Part shown: in pieces, positions 27,164 to 36,539 of the stretch
Layout of the letters: each line of letters opens with the position of its first letter
Numbering within the stretch: position 1 is the stretch's first letter
NCBI GenBank assembly: GCA_963802635.1
Contig: CAWDJJ010000002.1
Location: 1,383,025-1,447,024, forward strand
DNA: 64,000 nt
Reading direction: 5' to 3'
DNA from: CAVTLG01 sp963802635
GTDB taxonomy: Bacteria > Chloroflexota > Ktedonobacteria > Ktedonobacterales > Ktedonobacteraceae
Notes under the pieces: generated by a model
Told to the model about the DNA's origin: nothing
The model's database searches: none
The model's input: only the letters and a program-made list of their open reading frames with translations
Program-made: the position numbers and the translations under genes

Positions 27164-27205
27164 GAGACCATTCCAAAACAGTTAGCCCCGTTCTGGAATG
27201 GTCTC
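27164..27205. terminator. 12-bp hairpin between convergent genes
   Basis: GAGACCATTCCA (27164-27175) pairs perfectly with TGGAATGGTCTC (27194-27205) across 18 bases. It lies between the VOC gene and the converging glgA, so it can end both transcripts, although neither strand shows a long T run. Confidence 0.55.
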
Positions 27206-27266
27206 TCACAGAGGGCCTCGAGGATTAGCCCATTCGTCTCAACAAGCAGATAAAGAGCAGAACCAA

Positions 27267-28736
27267 TCAGGCGCTGTCGCGATGGAACGCGATAGCTTTG
27301 CGGTAAATTTCAACATAGCGCAGAGCTGAAACGTGCCAGGAATGGTCGGCAGCCATGCCATGCTGCTGGATGACGCTCCAGGGATCTTTGAAGCGGAAAA
27401 GCTCTAACGCACGCACAATGGCGGCAAAGAATTCCCAGGGATCATAGTTGTTGAAGAGAAAGCCGTTGCCCTCATCAGTGCCCGGATTATACTCCTGCAC
27501 CGTATTCGCCAAGCCACCAACCCGACGCACAACAGGGACACAGCCATAACGCATAGCAATCATTTGACTCGTCCCACAGGGTTCAAAGCGCGACGGCATC
27601 AAAAACATGTCACTGCCCGCGTAGATGCGCCGCGCTAATTCCGTGTTAAAGGTGAGGAAAATGGCGACCTGATCTGGATAGCGTGCAGCTAGATTTTCAA
27701 ACATTTCATGATAATGCTGATCGCCAACACCCAGAAGCACAAACTGTATGCCTTGCGCTAGCAGCGGCTGGATGATCTGCGCCAATAAATCAAAGCCCTT
27801 CTGGTCCGCCAGGCGCGAAATCATAGATAATACCGGAACATCAGCACGAACTGGCAGGTGCGCGTGTTCTTGCAACGCAACCTTATTTTCGGCACGCAGA
27901 GCAAGAGAGTGCGTATCAAATTGCGTATGGATATACTGGTCAGTCGCGGGATCGTAGTCCTGGTAATCAATGCCGTTGAGGATACCAAATAAGCGATCAC
28001 GGCGCGAACGCAGCAAATGATCAAGACGCTCACCAAAAGTAGGAGTCAGGATCTCCTGAGCATAGCGCTCACTGACCGTCGTGATCACATCCGAAAAGAG
28101 GATACCACGCCCCATCACATCGACAACATTTGCCAGCTCAGCAATCTGCGGATAGAGGAAACCCGAAGCGGCAACCCCTGCAACTTCAAGCAAACGATAG
28201 CCGAAAATACCGTGATAGGCCAGATTGTGAATCGTATAGACCGTAGCAGTATTCGCGTAAAACGGATCATCGCGATACACCGTATTCATCCAATTCGGCA
28301 CAATGCCTGTATGCCAATCATTGCAATGCACAATATTAGGAGACCAGCCTAACATGCGCATCACATCCAGCGCCGCTCGGCAGAATAAAACGAAACGCTC
28401 ACCATCGTCTGTATACCCATAGATGTTTTCGCGATCAAAGTAGCGTGGAGCATCGATCATGTAAACGGGGATATGATCACCGATCTCGACCTCATAGACG
28501 CTGACCGGTACCTGATAACTGCCCATCTTAATAGAAACAGCATCAAGAATCATCTTCAACTGAAAACGCTCAAAATCAACCTGCCGATAGCGCGGCATCA
28601 CCAGACGTACGTCATGACCAAGTGTCTGAAGAGCCTTGGGCAATGCACCGACGATATCAGCTAATCCACCAACTTTCGCAAATGGCACAATCTCAGCGGC
28701 AAGGATGAGTACCTTGAGAGGTTGTTCAGACTGCAT
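27267..28736 (-). CDS. glgA: Glycogen synthase (ADP-glucose type)
   Basis: A 489-residue GT5 glucosyltransferase that extends glycogen from ADP-glucose. It has the N-terminal sugar-nucleotide motif AKVGGLADIVGALPKAL, IVHCNDWHTGIVP, and C-terminal MPSRFEPCGTSQMIAMRYG. Length is normal. ATG 28736 follows GGAAGGGAAC. An extended -10 element lies about 32 bases upstream. No other glycogen gene is adjacent. Confidence 0.95.
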   Translation of the reverse strand: MQSEQPLKVLILAAEIVPFAKVGGLADIVGALPKALQTLGHDVRLVMPRYRQVDFERFQLKMILDAVSIKMGSYQVPVSVYEVEIGDHIPVYMIDAPRYFDRENIYGYTDDGERFVLFCRAALDVMRMLGWSPNIVHCNDWHTGIVPNWMNTVYRDDPFYANTATVYTIHNLAYHGIFGYRLLEVAGVAASGFLYPQIAELANVVDVMGRGILFSDVITTVSERYAQEILTPTFGERLDHLLRSRRDRLFGILNGIDYQDYDPATDQYIHTQFDTHSLALRAENKVALQEHAHLPVRADVPVLSMISRLADQKGFDLLAQIIQPLLAQGIQFVLLGVGDQHYHEMFENLAARYPDQVAIFLTFNTELARRIYAGSDMFLMPSRFEPCGTSQMIAMRYGCVPVVRRVGGLANTVQEYNPGTDEGNGFLFNNYDPWEFFAAIVRALELFRFKDPWSVIQQHGMAADHSWHVSALRYVEIYRKAIAFHRDSA

Positions 28737-28767
28737 ACAAGTTCCCTTCCACTACGAACTGTACTCC

Positions 28768-28776
28768 ATTATAACA
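28768..28776 (-). promoter_or_regulatory. Extended -10 promoter of glgA
   Basis: The minus strand reads TG-T-TATAAT, an extended -10 that does not need a good -35; no clear -35 is present. It lies about 32 bases upstream of the glgA start codon. Confidence 0.5.
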
Positions 28777-28785
28777 TGTAGGCAT

Positions 28786-28828
28786 AGAGAAGCGGAAGGA
28801 TGGCTCAGAGTAATCCTTCCGCTTCTCT
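28786..28828 (-). terminator. 16-bp perfect hairpin after the cytochrome bc operon
   Basis: AGAGAAGCGGAAGGAT (28786-28801) pairs fully with ATCCTTCCGCTTCTCT (28813-28828), loop 11 bases. It lies 19 bases beyond the stop of the last gene of the bc-type operon (minus strand) and just before the glgA promoter. No T run follows, so it may act with a termination factor or as a 3' mRNA stabiliser. Confidence 0.6.
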
Positions 28829-28847
28829 CGTAGAACAACGCAGGTGA

Positions 28848-30353
28848 TTAAACCTTATAGCGGTTACGCGCCAGGAAGAAAAATTGGATTGCAGCCAGCA
28901 GACCAAGAATGATCAGCACCGTCATCGCGTTCAAACCATTCAAGCCACCACCAGGAGCAAAAGAAATGTTTGGCTCAGTCTCATCGCTGAAGGCCGGAAT
29001 AGAGAAGAGCGCAAAAGCCGCCACGTAGACAAAGAAGCACGTACCTACCACTAGCCATTGACCAATACAGCCAAGATTGCGCTCGCCAACCACAGCGAAC
29101 TCACGACGGGCAACCGTTGTCCAAATAGCCGCCAGCACCAGGATCGCCCCACACAACATCATACCAACCAGCGGCTGGTCCGACGTTGGATGATTGGGAG
29201 CCGTATGCATCAAAAACGCCGTCAAGCCAATCACCGCAATAGTTACAGCACTGCCAATAATCACCACATTGCGATGAGACTTCCAGGCCCAGACCGCCGC
29301 CATCAGCAGCACAAAGAAGTTACCAGTCACCACAGCACAAACGAGAGATGCCGCATTCTGCGAAAAAGCACAACTAGCAGGCACATCATAAGGCTTGGCA
29401 CAGACCACAAAGTATGGTCCCAGGATAGGCACAACACGCAGCCAATCAATAAAAGGATAGACCACAAGCCAGGCCAGAAGCGCGACAGCTCCCAGCGAAG
29501 CCAGGCCAATTGCACCAACCATGTAAAGACCAGGCATCGTACGCTTGCGCACCGGACGCATGAGATAATGCAAACGCAAGGCAAAAGCCCCTAGCGCCAT
29601 AAAAATGGCCGCCCCCAGGATGATACCAAACGAGAGATCCACCAGCCGTGTCCCCAAAAACGGACGGGAAGGGAACAATTGCGGACCCAGAACCGAGTCA
29701 TTCGAATAGCTATAAAACACCAGGAAGACGACCAACAGCAGAATCGAGCCAACAATCATCCAACGCATACCGGGCGTCGTACCCAGATCGCGGCGATCCG
29801 GGTTGCGCAATTCACGCAACGCCAGCACACTATAGAAAACCATCGCCACGCCAAGACCCAGCAGGACAAGCCCGAGCATGAGGAGATCTACCACATTAGC
29901 CGGGAACCAGAGAACCTGACCACCCAGTACAGGATGCCAGGATGCCGCAGCCACCGCCGCAGCCGAAGTCGACGTTGGAGCAACCGGGAAAAACTGATTA
30001 CAGACCTGATTGGTCGCGCTACAGCCCGTCGTCGTTGACCAGATAGACAGCGCCAGGCCAACCACCGCCAGGATTACACCAACCACAGTGATCGCCAGCG
30101 GAGGCACAACCGGCTTGGGATCGAACAGCAGCACAATGACCTGAATAACCGCAAAACACGCCAGGCAGATAACACCCAGACTAAAAGAGCTGGATTCCAA
30201 AGAAGTTAACGTAGAACCCGTCATCTGAATATAAATGTATGAAGGGAGTTGCCCCAGCAGGATAGCGGCAATAAGAAAAAAACCTATCGCAAAAATCATT
30301 GCACGCGCCCACGATATTCGCTCTGGCAACTCACGTTGTTGTACTTGTTGCAT
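28848..30353 (-). CDS. Polytopic membrane protein of the cytochrome bc operon
   Basis: A 501-residue protein with about 11-12 hydrophobic helices (first: AMIFAIGFFLIAAILLGQLP) and no recognised cofactor motif. Start ATG 30353 with AAAGGGA upstream; a TTG at 30362 is alternative. It closes the operon petB-petD-Rieske-cupredoxin. Inference: membrane component of, or assembly factor for, the respiratory complex. The family was not recognised. Confidence 0.6.
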   Translation of the reverse strand: MQQVQQRELPERISWARAMIFAIGFFLIAAILLGQLPSYIYIQMTGSTLTSLESSSFSLGVICLACFAVIQVIVLLFDPKPVVPPLAITVVGVILAVVGLALSIWSTTTGCSATNQVCNQFFPVAPTSTSAAAVAAASWHPVLGGQVLWFPANVVDLLMLGLVLLGLGVAMVFYSVLALRELRNPDRRDLGTTPGMRWMIVGSILLLVVFLVFYSYSNDSVLGPQLFPSRPFLGTRLVDLSFGIILGAAIFMALGAFALRLHYLMRPVRKRTMPGLYMVGAIGLASLGAVALLAWLVVYPFIDWLRVVPILGPYFVVCAKPYDVPASCAFSQNAASLVCAVVTGNFFVLLMAAVWAWKSHRNVVIIGSAVTIAVIGLTAFLMHTAPNHPTSDQPLVGMMLCGAILVLAAIWTTVARREFAVVGERNLGCIGQWLVVGTCFFVYVAAFALFSIPAFSDETEPNISFAPGGGLNGLNAMTVLIILGLLAAIQFFFLARNRYKV

Positions 30354-30454
30354 AAAATGCAATCCCTTTCAACATACCGCTCAAATTACAGCGAACGGCA
30401 TAGACCACGATCTAACGAGAAATGGCAGCGCGCCTTGCAAGAGACGCGCTGAGC

Positions 30455-31464
30455 TTATTTCACGATGATGAGTTTCGCTACCATATCGGTATGAATACGA
30501 CAGTAGTAGTACAGCGTGTGATCCGCGTTAACCATGTAATCTGCCTGCGCGCTACGGTATAGGTAAACTTGCCGCCCGTGGGTATCAGATTAGAGTTACT
30601 ACCCTTAGCAGAGTCGAAAACCTGTGGTGCTGCCGTAGGAGACGCCGTATTCGTACCGGTAATAGCCGTCACCGTGTGACCGACCGCAGAGTTATTCACC
30701 CAGGTGATCGTCGTCCCCACCTTCACTTCCACATTGATCGGCGAGAAGCAAGAAACGGTACTATTACAGGAGACGCCATTGCCAGGATTAGCTATCGCTA
30801 TCGTCACAGCTTTTTTGCTCGTATCATCGACAGGCGTCCCAAACTGCCCGTTGCTTCCCAGTTGCACAGCAGCATCATAGAGCGAAGGATTATTCGCCTG
30901 GAGATACGCAGGCAGAGAATTAAAGCCATTGGTGACTTGATAACTGTTCTGCTTCAAATAAGTGGGATCAGTGGAACGAATAAAATCGAACAGATACTCG
31001 ACATCAGTGCTCGACAAACCACCACCAAAGTGCCGACTGCGGGGTATCGTATTGGTATTGGTAGGTTGAACGACTTTCGGATTGTAAACGCCAGCATCAA
31101 TGACGCGTGTCAGTTCGTAATCGGTCATGGCATTCAACTCAGTCAGCGAGTAGCCATTGTAGGTGGGATTGACCACCTTGCTGCCAACGATACCGAAACA
31201 ATTATTTGTACAATCCGTGATATAGACGATCTGCCCCTGTGTCACCCCATAGCTGAATAGCTGTTTTTGCGAACTCGTCTCGTTGCCCGCCTCCATAATC
31301 CAGAAAACCGGGATCATCAACGCCACAACAGAGAGCATGATCAAAGAGCCCGCGCCCGTCTTCTCAACTGCATTGGTGCGAGAATAGAAGATATACAGCA
31401 AGCCACCGATCACTATCACCAGCAAAGCAACGCCTATAAAAGCAGCTGGATTAATATTTGTCAT
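30455..31464 (-). pseudogene. Cytochrome c-like plus cupredoxin protein, frameshifted near the C-terminus
   Basis: Membrane-anchored N-terminus (residues about 8-55 with two hydrophobic stretches). A cytochrome c-like domain follows (VYITDCTNNCFGIVG, NPTYNGYSLTELNAMTDYEL) in which CxxCH is replaced by CTNNCF, so covalent heme is not expected. The end is a plastocyanin-type cupredoxin with VGHTV (His ligand). In the open frame the last about 20 residues are nonsense, but after removing two bases from GCGCGC at 30547-30552 it reads YMVNADHTLYYYCRIHTDM, giving the Cys-His-Met copper site, and ends at 30455. Start ATG 31464 has AAAGG. Likely an electron carrier of the bc complex. Confidence 0.75.
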
Positions 31465-31554
31465 AATACACGACCTTTGGTAGATGTCCTGGTGCTCCTC
31501 ATCTTGAGAAACCAGCCAGGCAGTATCAGCCAATTTGCTTCAGTTTAGTTCAGT

Positions 31555-32246
31555 TTAGCTGGTGCATTCAACGCTAGGTGGAGCAACCAGGCGCGTTGTC
31601 TCGTCAGGACGCGGTACTTTTTGATTGAGAGCCCCGGTATCTACCATGACATCACCATTCTGGAACACCACTGAGAAACGATCCAGGCTACGCGGAGCAG
31701 GACCGTCCAGATATTCGCCGTTCACATTATAGTGCGATCCATGGCACGGGCACTTGAAGCTAATGCAGTTATCCTTAAAAGGCACCGTACAGCCAAGGTG
31801 CACACAGATCTGATAGAGCGCAAGCCAGTAAGACCCGTCAGTAGGATCTTTGAGCATATTCTCAGTACCCATTTGTTCACTCAGAATAATGCCATTCAAC
31901 AAAAATGCGTATCCGCCGCCATATGAATAATATATGATCTGGCGACTGGGCGATGAAAAGACACCTGCCTGATTGGCCTGGAAGTTACCGGGTAACGCCT
32001 TCTTAAAATCATCCTTCGTACCAACAATCTGATCAGACCGCCAAAGCCGGAAGTCACGCCAGGATAGAGCATACTCCAGAGCGCCTGCAACAGCAGCTGT
32101 TGTAGACACACCCCAGACAGCCAACATTGACCGGCGCAGGAAACGACGACGCGAGAGACGCTGCTGTGCAATCTCAGCAGCTTCGCACCACCTCCATGCA
32201 AGACTTCATACTGTTGAGGCGTGATAGGTGGAGTATCAATACTCAT
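31555..32246 (-). pseudogene. petC: Rieske iron-sulfur protein with frameshift in the N-terminus
   Basis: The C-terminal domain is intact: CVHLGC and CPCHGSHY bind the 2Fe-2S cluster, then LDGPAPRSLDRF. The N-terminal frame from ATG 32246 (after GAGAGGATC) reads MSIDTPPITPQQYEV and then slips at 32181-32187; taking out two bases (GC) gives EAAEIAQQRLSRRRFLRRSM, a twin-arginine-like signal followed by a membrane helix, continuous with the Rieske domain. The protein transfers electrons from quinol to the cupredoxin or cytochrome partner. It lies between petD-like and the cupredoxin gene. Confidence 0.88.
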
Positions 32247-32273
32247 CATGATCCTCTCGATTTCCTTCCTAGC

Positions 32274-32820
32274 CTACAGATCAAAGTAGACATGCGCTGC
32301 CAGGGCCAGACCCACAGCCAGCCAGGACCACGGAAGAAGCTTCCCGCAAGAGTAATCACCGCCCAGAATACGAGGAACATCGTAAAATGTGACAATCGCC
32401 ACCTTGCGGTCAGCATAGGCACGACTGGGGTTACGATCCACATACGGCAAGGACAGCTAGAGCTGCCAACGTCAGCCCTGGTACCAGCACACCGGCAGTC
32501 GTTGGTTTAAAATAGTGCAACAACTCCTGCAATCCCAGGAAGTACCAGGGAGCTTTGGCCGGGTTCGGCGTTAACTCAGGCGTAGCAGGCTACTGCAACG
32601 GTGCATCAATCGCTATCGAGAGCAACGTTACCATCACCATCACAGCAGTGGCGGCAAAGAACTCACGCACGAGCAGATGAGGCCATACGAAAACAGAGTC
32701 CTCAAGTGGCTTCTCAACGCGTGTAATCGCTTCCTGCTTTACCACTGCCAGCGTACGATAGCGCCGTTGCGTCGCCGACGTCTGCGCTTGTACCTGTGGT
32801 TCTTTTTGTTCAATTGACAT
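32274..32820 (-). pseudogene. petD: Cytochrome b C-terminal subunit (petD-like) with one TAG and three frameshifts
   Basis: The first 76 codons are open (ending LLSIAIDAPLQ), then TAG at 32590-32592, followed in frame by PATPELTPNPAKAPWYFLGL and QELLHYF, the PEWY-type quinol-site region. Frame breaks follow at 32445-32451 (one extra base before PYVDRNPSRAYADRKVAIVT), 32384-32387 (TTTT for TTT; then TMFLVFWAVITLAGSFFRGP) and 32294-32297 (extra GC; then QHVYFDL and stop). The corrected protein is the second half of a split cytochrome b. It belongs to the quinol oxidation site of the bc complex. Four lesions in one gene mean either decay or a poor local consensus. Confidence 0.82.
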
Positions 32821-32875
32821 AGAGGCATCCTCTCATAGCACTGTAAAACATGTTACGGACACCGCCGGGAACAAA

Positions 32876-33685
32876 CTAACGAACGGTTCCAGCAAGCGTG
32901 CGCTCTGCCTCAGCCTGAGCCTCCAACTCACGACGAGGCGCAGGTGGAGGACCAGCTTCACCGCCATCCTTACGAATACGCCAGAAATGCACAGCCATCA
33001 AGATAGCACCCGCCAGCGGTAGCAATATCACGTGACCGACATAGAACCGGATCAACGTCGCTTGCGCGACTGCGCCACCTCCAACGAGCACCTTGTAGAC
33101 AGAGCTACCCAGCAAGGGAGCATAAGGAGCCAGGTTGGTACCAACGGTGATAGCCCAGATAGCGATCTGGTCCCAGGGCAGCAGATAGCCAGTAAAACTT
33201 AAAAACAGGGTCACAAAGAAGAACATCACACCGACGACCCAGTTAAATTCGCGTGGTGGCTTGTATGCGCCATGATAGAAGACGCGGATCATATGCAGCG
33301 TCACTGAAACAACCATCAAGTGAGCAGCCCAACGGTGCATATTACGTACTAAATGACCGAACGACACCGCGCTACTCAACTGATTGATATTCTGATAGGC
33401 CACATTGGTGTCAGGAACATAGTAGAACATCAAAAAGACACCGGTAATCGTGAGCAACAAAAACAAGAAAAATGAAATGCCGCCCATGCACCAGGTATAG
33501 GTAATCCTCATAGCCTGACGACTGACCTTGACTGGATGCAGATGGAGAAAGACATTGCTCATCATGACCAGAGACTGATTTAAGGGAGTATCAGGATAGC
33601 CGTGGCGGAAAATAGAGCGCCAGAGCTGGCTCTCGACCATCTTCTGTGTTGCGACGTTGAGCAAGCTTTTTTTCGTAGAGCTCAC
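32876..33685 (-). CDS. petB: Cytochrome b N-terminal subunit (b6-type)
   Basis: A 269-residue intact four-helix cytochrome b. Heme-binding histidines lie in RNMHRWAAHLM, VTLHMIRVFYHG, RFYVGHVILLP and AVHFWRIRKDGG; FTGYLLPWDQIAIWA marks the quinol side. It starts with GTG 33685 behind GAGGAGG. A 17-base palindrome lies 18-34 bases upstream. First gene of the bc-type operon. It is longer than b6 by a charged C-terminal tail. Confidence 0.92.
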   Translation of the reverse strand: MSSTKKSLLNVATQKMVESQLWRSIFRHGYPDTPLNQSLVMMSNVFLHLHPVKVSRQAMRITYTWCMGGISFFLFLLLTITGVFLMFYYVPDTNVAYQNINQLSSAVSFGHLVRNMHRWAAHLMVVSVTLHMIRVFYHGAYKPPREFNWVVGVMFFFVTLFLSFTGYLLPWDQIAIWAITVGTNLAPYAPLLGSSVYKVLVGGGAVAQATLIRFYVGHVILLPLAGAILMAVHFWRIRKDGGEAGPPPAPRRELEAQAEAERTLAGTVR

Positions 33686-33702
33686 TGTGCCTCCTCAAAA
33701 AG

Positions 33703-33719
33703 GATCAAAACTTTTGATC
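33703..33719. promoter_or_regulatory. Palindrome GATCAAAA-C-TTTTGATC before petB
   Basis: An 8-bp perfect inverted repeat with a single central base, just upstream of the petB ribosome site. It could be an operator for the neighbouring NarL-type regulator, but the half-sites do not match a known consensus well, and their order is the reverse of FNR sites. Confidence 0.4.
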
Positions 33720-33748
33720 GTATTGGAAATATATCATGCCAAAAATAA

Positions 33749-33812
33749 GCATTCAGAAGTGCTACATAGGTAACAAGAAATGGAACAGCGCACATTTCCT
33801 CATCTGAATGAG
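33749..33812. repeat. Dispersed repeat with inverted ends (copy 2)
   Basis: It begins TAAGCATTCAGAA and ends CACATTTCCTCATCTGAATG, the same ends in the same order as the element at 9477-9553. Confidence 0.45.
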
Positions 33813-34210
33813 CAGAAATGCAATGACAAACGTTCTTGTGAACATGCAGGCCGATTATAGCATAAGCAAGCTAACGTTGATAGCTTTTCGGCAGCTATCG
33901 AACAGCATCCCCAAGAACAAGGTGTAGAACTCTTGCACCCTTTACCATAGATTATAATGGATTGTGAGGACCCGGTGGAAGAGGAACAGGCGGTTGTACC
34001 AGCGAGCACCCGACCCACACATAAGACGCTTAAACCTAAGATACTCCGCGCATAAGGAGGAGGCATCAGGTACATACCTGATTTTTTTGCAGGATATACC
34101 TGATTTCCCAGCCAGGCAGCCCCACAAGAAGGTTTGACGTTTACCGCATAAATCGATACAATGGAAGAAGAAAGAAGAAAAGCTGTCATTTTCTGTAAAG
34201 AGATTTTGCT

Positions 34211-35292
34211 ATGATCAATGCTGGCACAAATTATGGGGAAGCCGTACAGAAGAACAGGCTTCTCAGGCCACTGCTGGGCATACCCGTTTTTTATAAGTCC
34301 TGCTCGCCAATAGCGTCATCATTTTCGTCGGAGCAACGGGGGGCACATGGCTAGCAACGCATCTCAATAATGGTACCTACGCCCCCACGATCATCCTGGT
34401 CGTCTTTGTCGCTGTGGGCTGGCTATTAAGTGTGGCTCTCAACTTTGTAGTATTACAGATCGCCTTTCGTCCACTGATAGACCTGGGAAAAGTCATGAAT
34501 CGTGTGCAGGCAGGAGAGCGCTCCCTGCGCGCACCACTTACCGGCACAGATCCCCAGGCGGACCAGCTCGCCAGAACCTTTAACACCATGCTGGAAGCCA
34601 TCGATGAGTCGAACCGGCAGCGCGCCACGCAGATCTTTAACGCTCAGGAGCAGGAGCGCATACGCGTGGCCCGCGAACTGCATGATGAAACCTCACAGGT
34701 ACTCACCTCTCTACTTATCAGCCTGGCGGTGCTGGAAGAGTCTATCACATCGGCAGAAGCACGCGACCGCATTACAGAAACGCGCAAACTGGCCCATCAG
34801 ACGTTGCGTGCCATTCGCAATTTAAGCGTCGATCTGCGGCCCAGCGCATTAGATGATTTGGGACTGGTCCCTGCATTGCGCTGGTATATCAAAGAGTATC
34901 AACGAAAATTCTCCATTGAGGCCGAATTCAGTGCGCTAGGACTGAAAGAACGCTTGCCCGCTGAGGTGGAAACAGCATTATATCGCATCGTGCAGGAAGC
35001 TTTAACCAATGTCGCCAGACACTCGGGCGCGCAGAAAGTACAGGTACAACTTAGGGAGAATGCTCAGGCCATCTGTGCAAAGATTAGCGATGATGGACGT
35101 GGCTTTGACGTCGGGCAGTTAAAAGAGCTGCCGACCTCGGGACAGGAGCGTGGCTGGGGCCTGGTGGGCATGCACGAACGCGCACATCTGCTGGATGGGA
35201 CGCTGCGTATTGACTCACAACCGGGCAAAGGCACAACCATCGATGTCCGCATACCATTACGGCTGGCTCTTACGCCAGGAAAAAGAGCATAA
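34211..35292 (+). pseudogene. NarL-system sensor histidine kinase, frameshift near the N-terminus
   Basis: From ATG 34211 the frame reads MINAGTNYGEAVQKNRLLRP, LLGIPVFYK, then slips near 34296; adding one G (AAG-GTC) continues it as VLLANSVIIFVGATGGTWLA and into the long frame. The domains: two membrane helices, a HAMP-like stretch, HisKA_3 with RVARELHDETSQVLTSLL (phospho-acceptor His) and HATPase with SDDGRGFD and GWGLVGMHERA. It should phosphorylate the response regulator downstream. The next gene is 215 bases away with a hairpin repeat between. Without the added base the frame opens only at GTG 34414, with half of the membrane part missing. Confidence 0.85.
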
Positions 35293-35310
35293 TGCGGCTC
35301 CTTCTATAAC

Positions 35311-35340
35311 AGAATGCCAGCGGGGGCAAGCCCCGCCGCT
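35311..35340. repeat. Short GC-rich palindrome
   Basis: GCGGGGGCAAGCCCCGCCGC forms a short GC-rich hairpin directly after the kinase stop. It is close in composition to the other GC-rich repeats and may attenuate transcription into the regulator. Confidence 0.35.
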
Positions 35341-35383
35341 ACTACGCGAAGGTGCGTGCAACGCTTAGCGACAATCTCTTGCT

Positions 35384-35444
35384 GATCCGATTGGCTGACT
35401 GCGTAGCAGTAGAAGCGCTAGCTTCGTTGCCAATCGGAATAAGG
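35384..35444. repeat. Two-stem hairpin repeat (copy 2)
   Basis: Outer stem TCCGATTGGC (35386-35395) with GCCAATCGGA (35429-35438); inner stem GAAGC-GCTA-GCTTC (35412-35425); shared TGACTGCGTAGCAG. All spacings equal copy 1 at 10939-10991. It lies between the sensor kinase and the response regulator of one operon. Confidence 0.75.
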
Positions 35445-35507
35445 ACGCGGTTGTCGTCTCCGGCCTGAAGAGTTACCAATAATGAGAAAAGGATTGTAGA
35501 GATTTTG

Positions 35508-36158
35508 ATGAAAATACGTATTCTGCTGGCAGATGACCATACTATTTTACGCGCAGGACTGAAAATGATGCTGAATGCTCAACCGGATATGGAAGTGGTG
35601 GGCGAAGCTCAGGATGGTCGACAGGCACTGCAAGAAGCTCAACGACTGCAGCCAGATATCGTGCTGATGGATATTACGATGCCCGATATCAATGGTATTG
35701 AAGCGACTAGACAAATTAAACGTTCGATGTCCGATGTCAAGATATTAGTGCTTACGATGCATGAACATGATGAATACGTATTCCAGGCATTGCGAGCAGG
35801 TGCCTCGGGCTATATGCTCAAGGAGGCAGCGGATACTGAGCTGATTACGGCCTTGCATGTGATAAAAAGTGGACAGTTCTATCTCTCGCCCACCGCCCAA
35901 TCAGTTGTGGTAGGCGACTACCTGCAACGCGTACGTACCGGGGAAGAACGTGATAGTTACAGTAGCCTGACAGAGCGCGAACGTGAAATACTCAAACTTG
36001 TTGCGGAAGGAAACACCAATAATCAGATAGCAGAGCGCTTGATCATCAGCCCGAAAACTGTAGATACCCACCGGACACATATTATGGACAAACTCAACTT
36101 GCATAGCCGCGCCGAACTGGTAAAATATGCTATGCGGCGCGGCCTCCTTGAAGACTAG
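35508..36158 (+). CDS. NarL/FixJ-type response regulator
   Basis: A 216-residue regulator. The receiver domain (LLADDHTILRAGLKMML, DIVLMDITMPDINGIEATRQ with the phospho-acceptor Asp, Lys at VLKE equivalent YMLKEA) and the C-terminal LuxR HTH (LTEREREILKLVAEGNTNNQ, ISPKTVDTHRTHI) are intact. ATG 35508 is preferred over the TTG three bases earlier. It is the partner of the upstream kinase; its position next to the bc-type operon suggests control of respiration genes, which is inference. Confidence 0.93.
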   Translation: MKIRILLADDHTILRAGLKMMLNAQPDMEVVGEAQDGRQALQEAQRLQPDIVLMDITMPDINGIEATRQIKRSMSDVKILVLTMHEHDEYVFQALRAGASGYMLKEAADTELITALHVIKSGQFYLSPTAQSVVVGDYLQRVRTGEERDSYSSLTEREREILKLVAEGNTNNQIAERLIISPKTVDTHRTHIMDKLNLHSRAELVKYAMRRGLLED

Positions 36159-36191
36159 CAAGCTCACAGAGAGAGCAGAGAAAGGACAACG

Positions 36192-36539
36192 CTAACGCTC
36201 GTCATCATCGTCGAAATCGACCGTGTCGTTATTTTCTTCCGCGAAATATTCATCGCTATAAAAACCAACGTCTTTACCAACATAGACGCTCACTAAGAAA
36301 TCATCACGCGGCATATCCGCGGAAAGCACCAGATCTTCATCAATCTGCTCAATTAACTTTGTGAGGTCAGTCTCCTCAAGTTCGCGCTCCAGAATCAACG
36401 TCCCATGCACAGCCGTCGTCGTAAAATGGATATCGACGGTACCAAGCCGATTGTTACTTTGCAAGTTACTGCCTTGCATAATGTAGTAGCCCTCTGAGTA
36501 AGGGGTGCGAAAATGGCGCTCAAAATGGATATCATCCAT
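36192..36539 (-). CDS. Small acidic hypothetical protein (115 aa)
   Basis: A 115-residue soluble protein with a mixed strand/helix core (DIHFTTTAVHGTLILEREL, DFLVSVYVGKDVGFYSDEY) and a strongly acidic end (DTVDFDDDDER). No family was recognised. It converges on the response regulator and has no clear Shine-Dalgarno. Likely cytoplasmic. Confidence 0.55.
   Translation of the reverse strand: MDDIHFERHFRTPYSEGYYIMQGSNLQSNNRLGTVDIHFTTTAVHGTLILERELEETDLTKLIEQIDEDLVLSADMPRDDFLVSVYVGKDVGFYSDEYFAEENNDTVDFDDDDER

Larger units (their letters stand above)
33686..34210. other. 525-base divergent region between the bc operon and the two-component system
   Basis: It contains the palindrome at 33703-33719, the repeat at 33749-33812 and a direct repeat of ATACCTGATTT at 34076-34107. 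Small frames here have no ribosome site or family signal. Confidence 0.5.

Noticed and set aside
2720..32592. Genome-wide TAG recoding or amber suppression, to explain the two in-frame TAG codons
   Set aside because: Normal genes here end in TAG (for example the PucR-type regulator at 14102 and purH at 53508), and petD also carries frameshifts, so ordinary mutation or error is simpler.
33703..33719. FNR-type site before petB
   Set aside because: FNR sites are TTGAT-N4-ATCAA; here the halves are in the opposite order.
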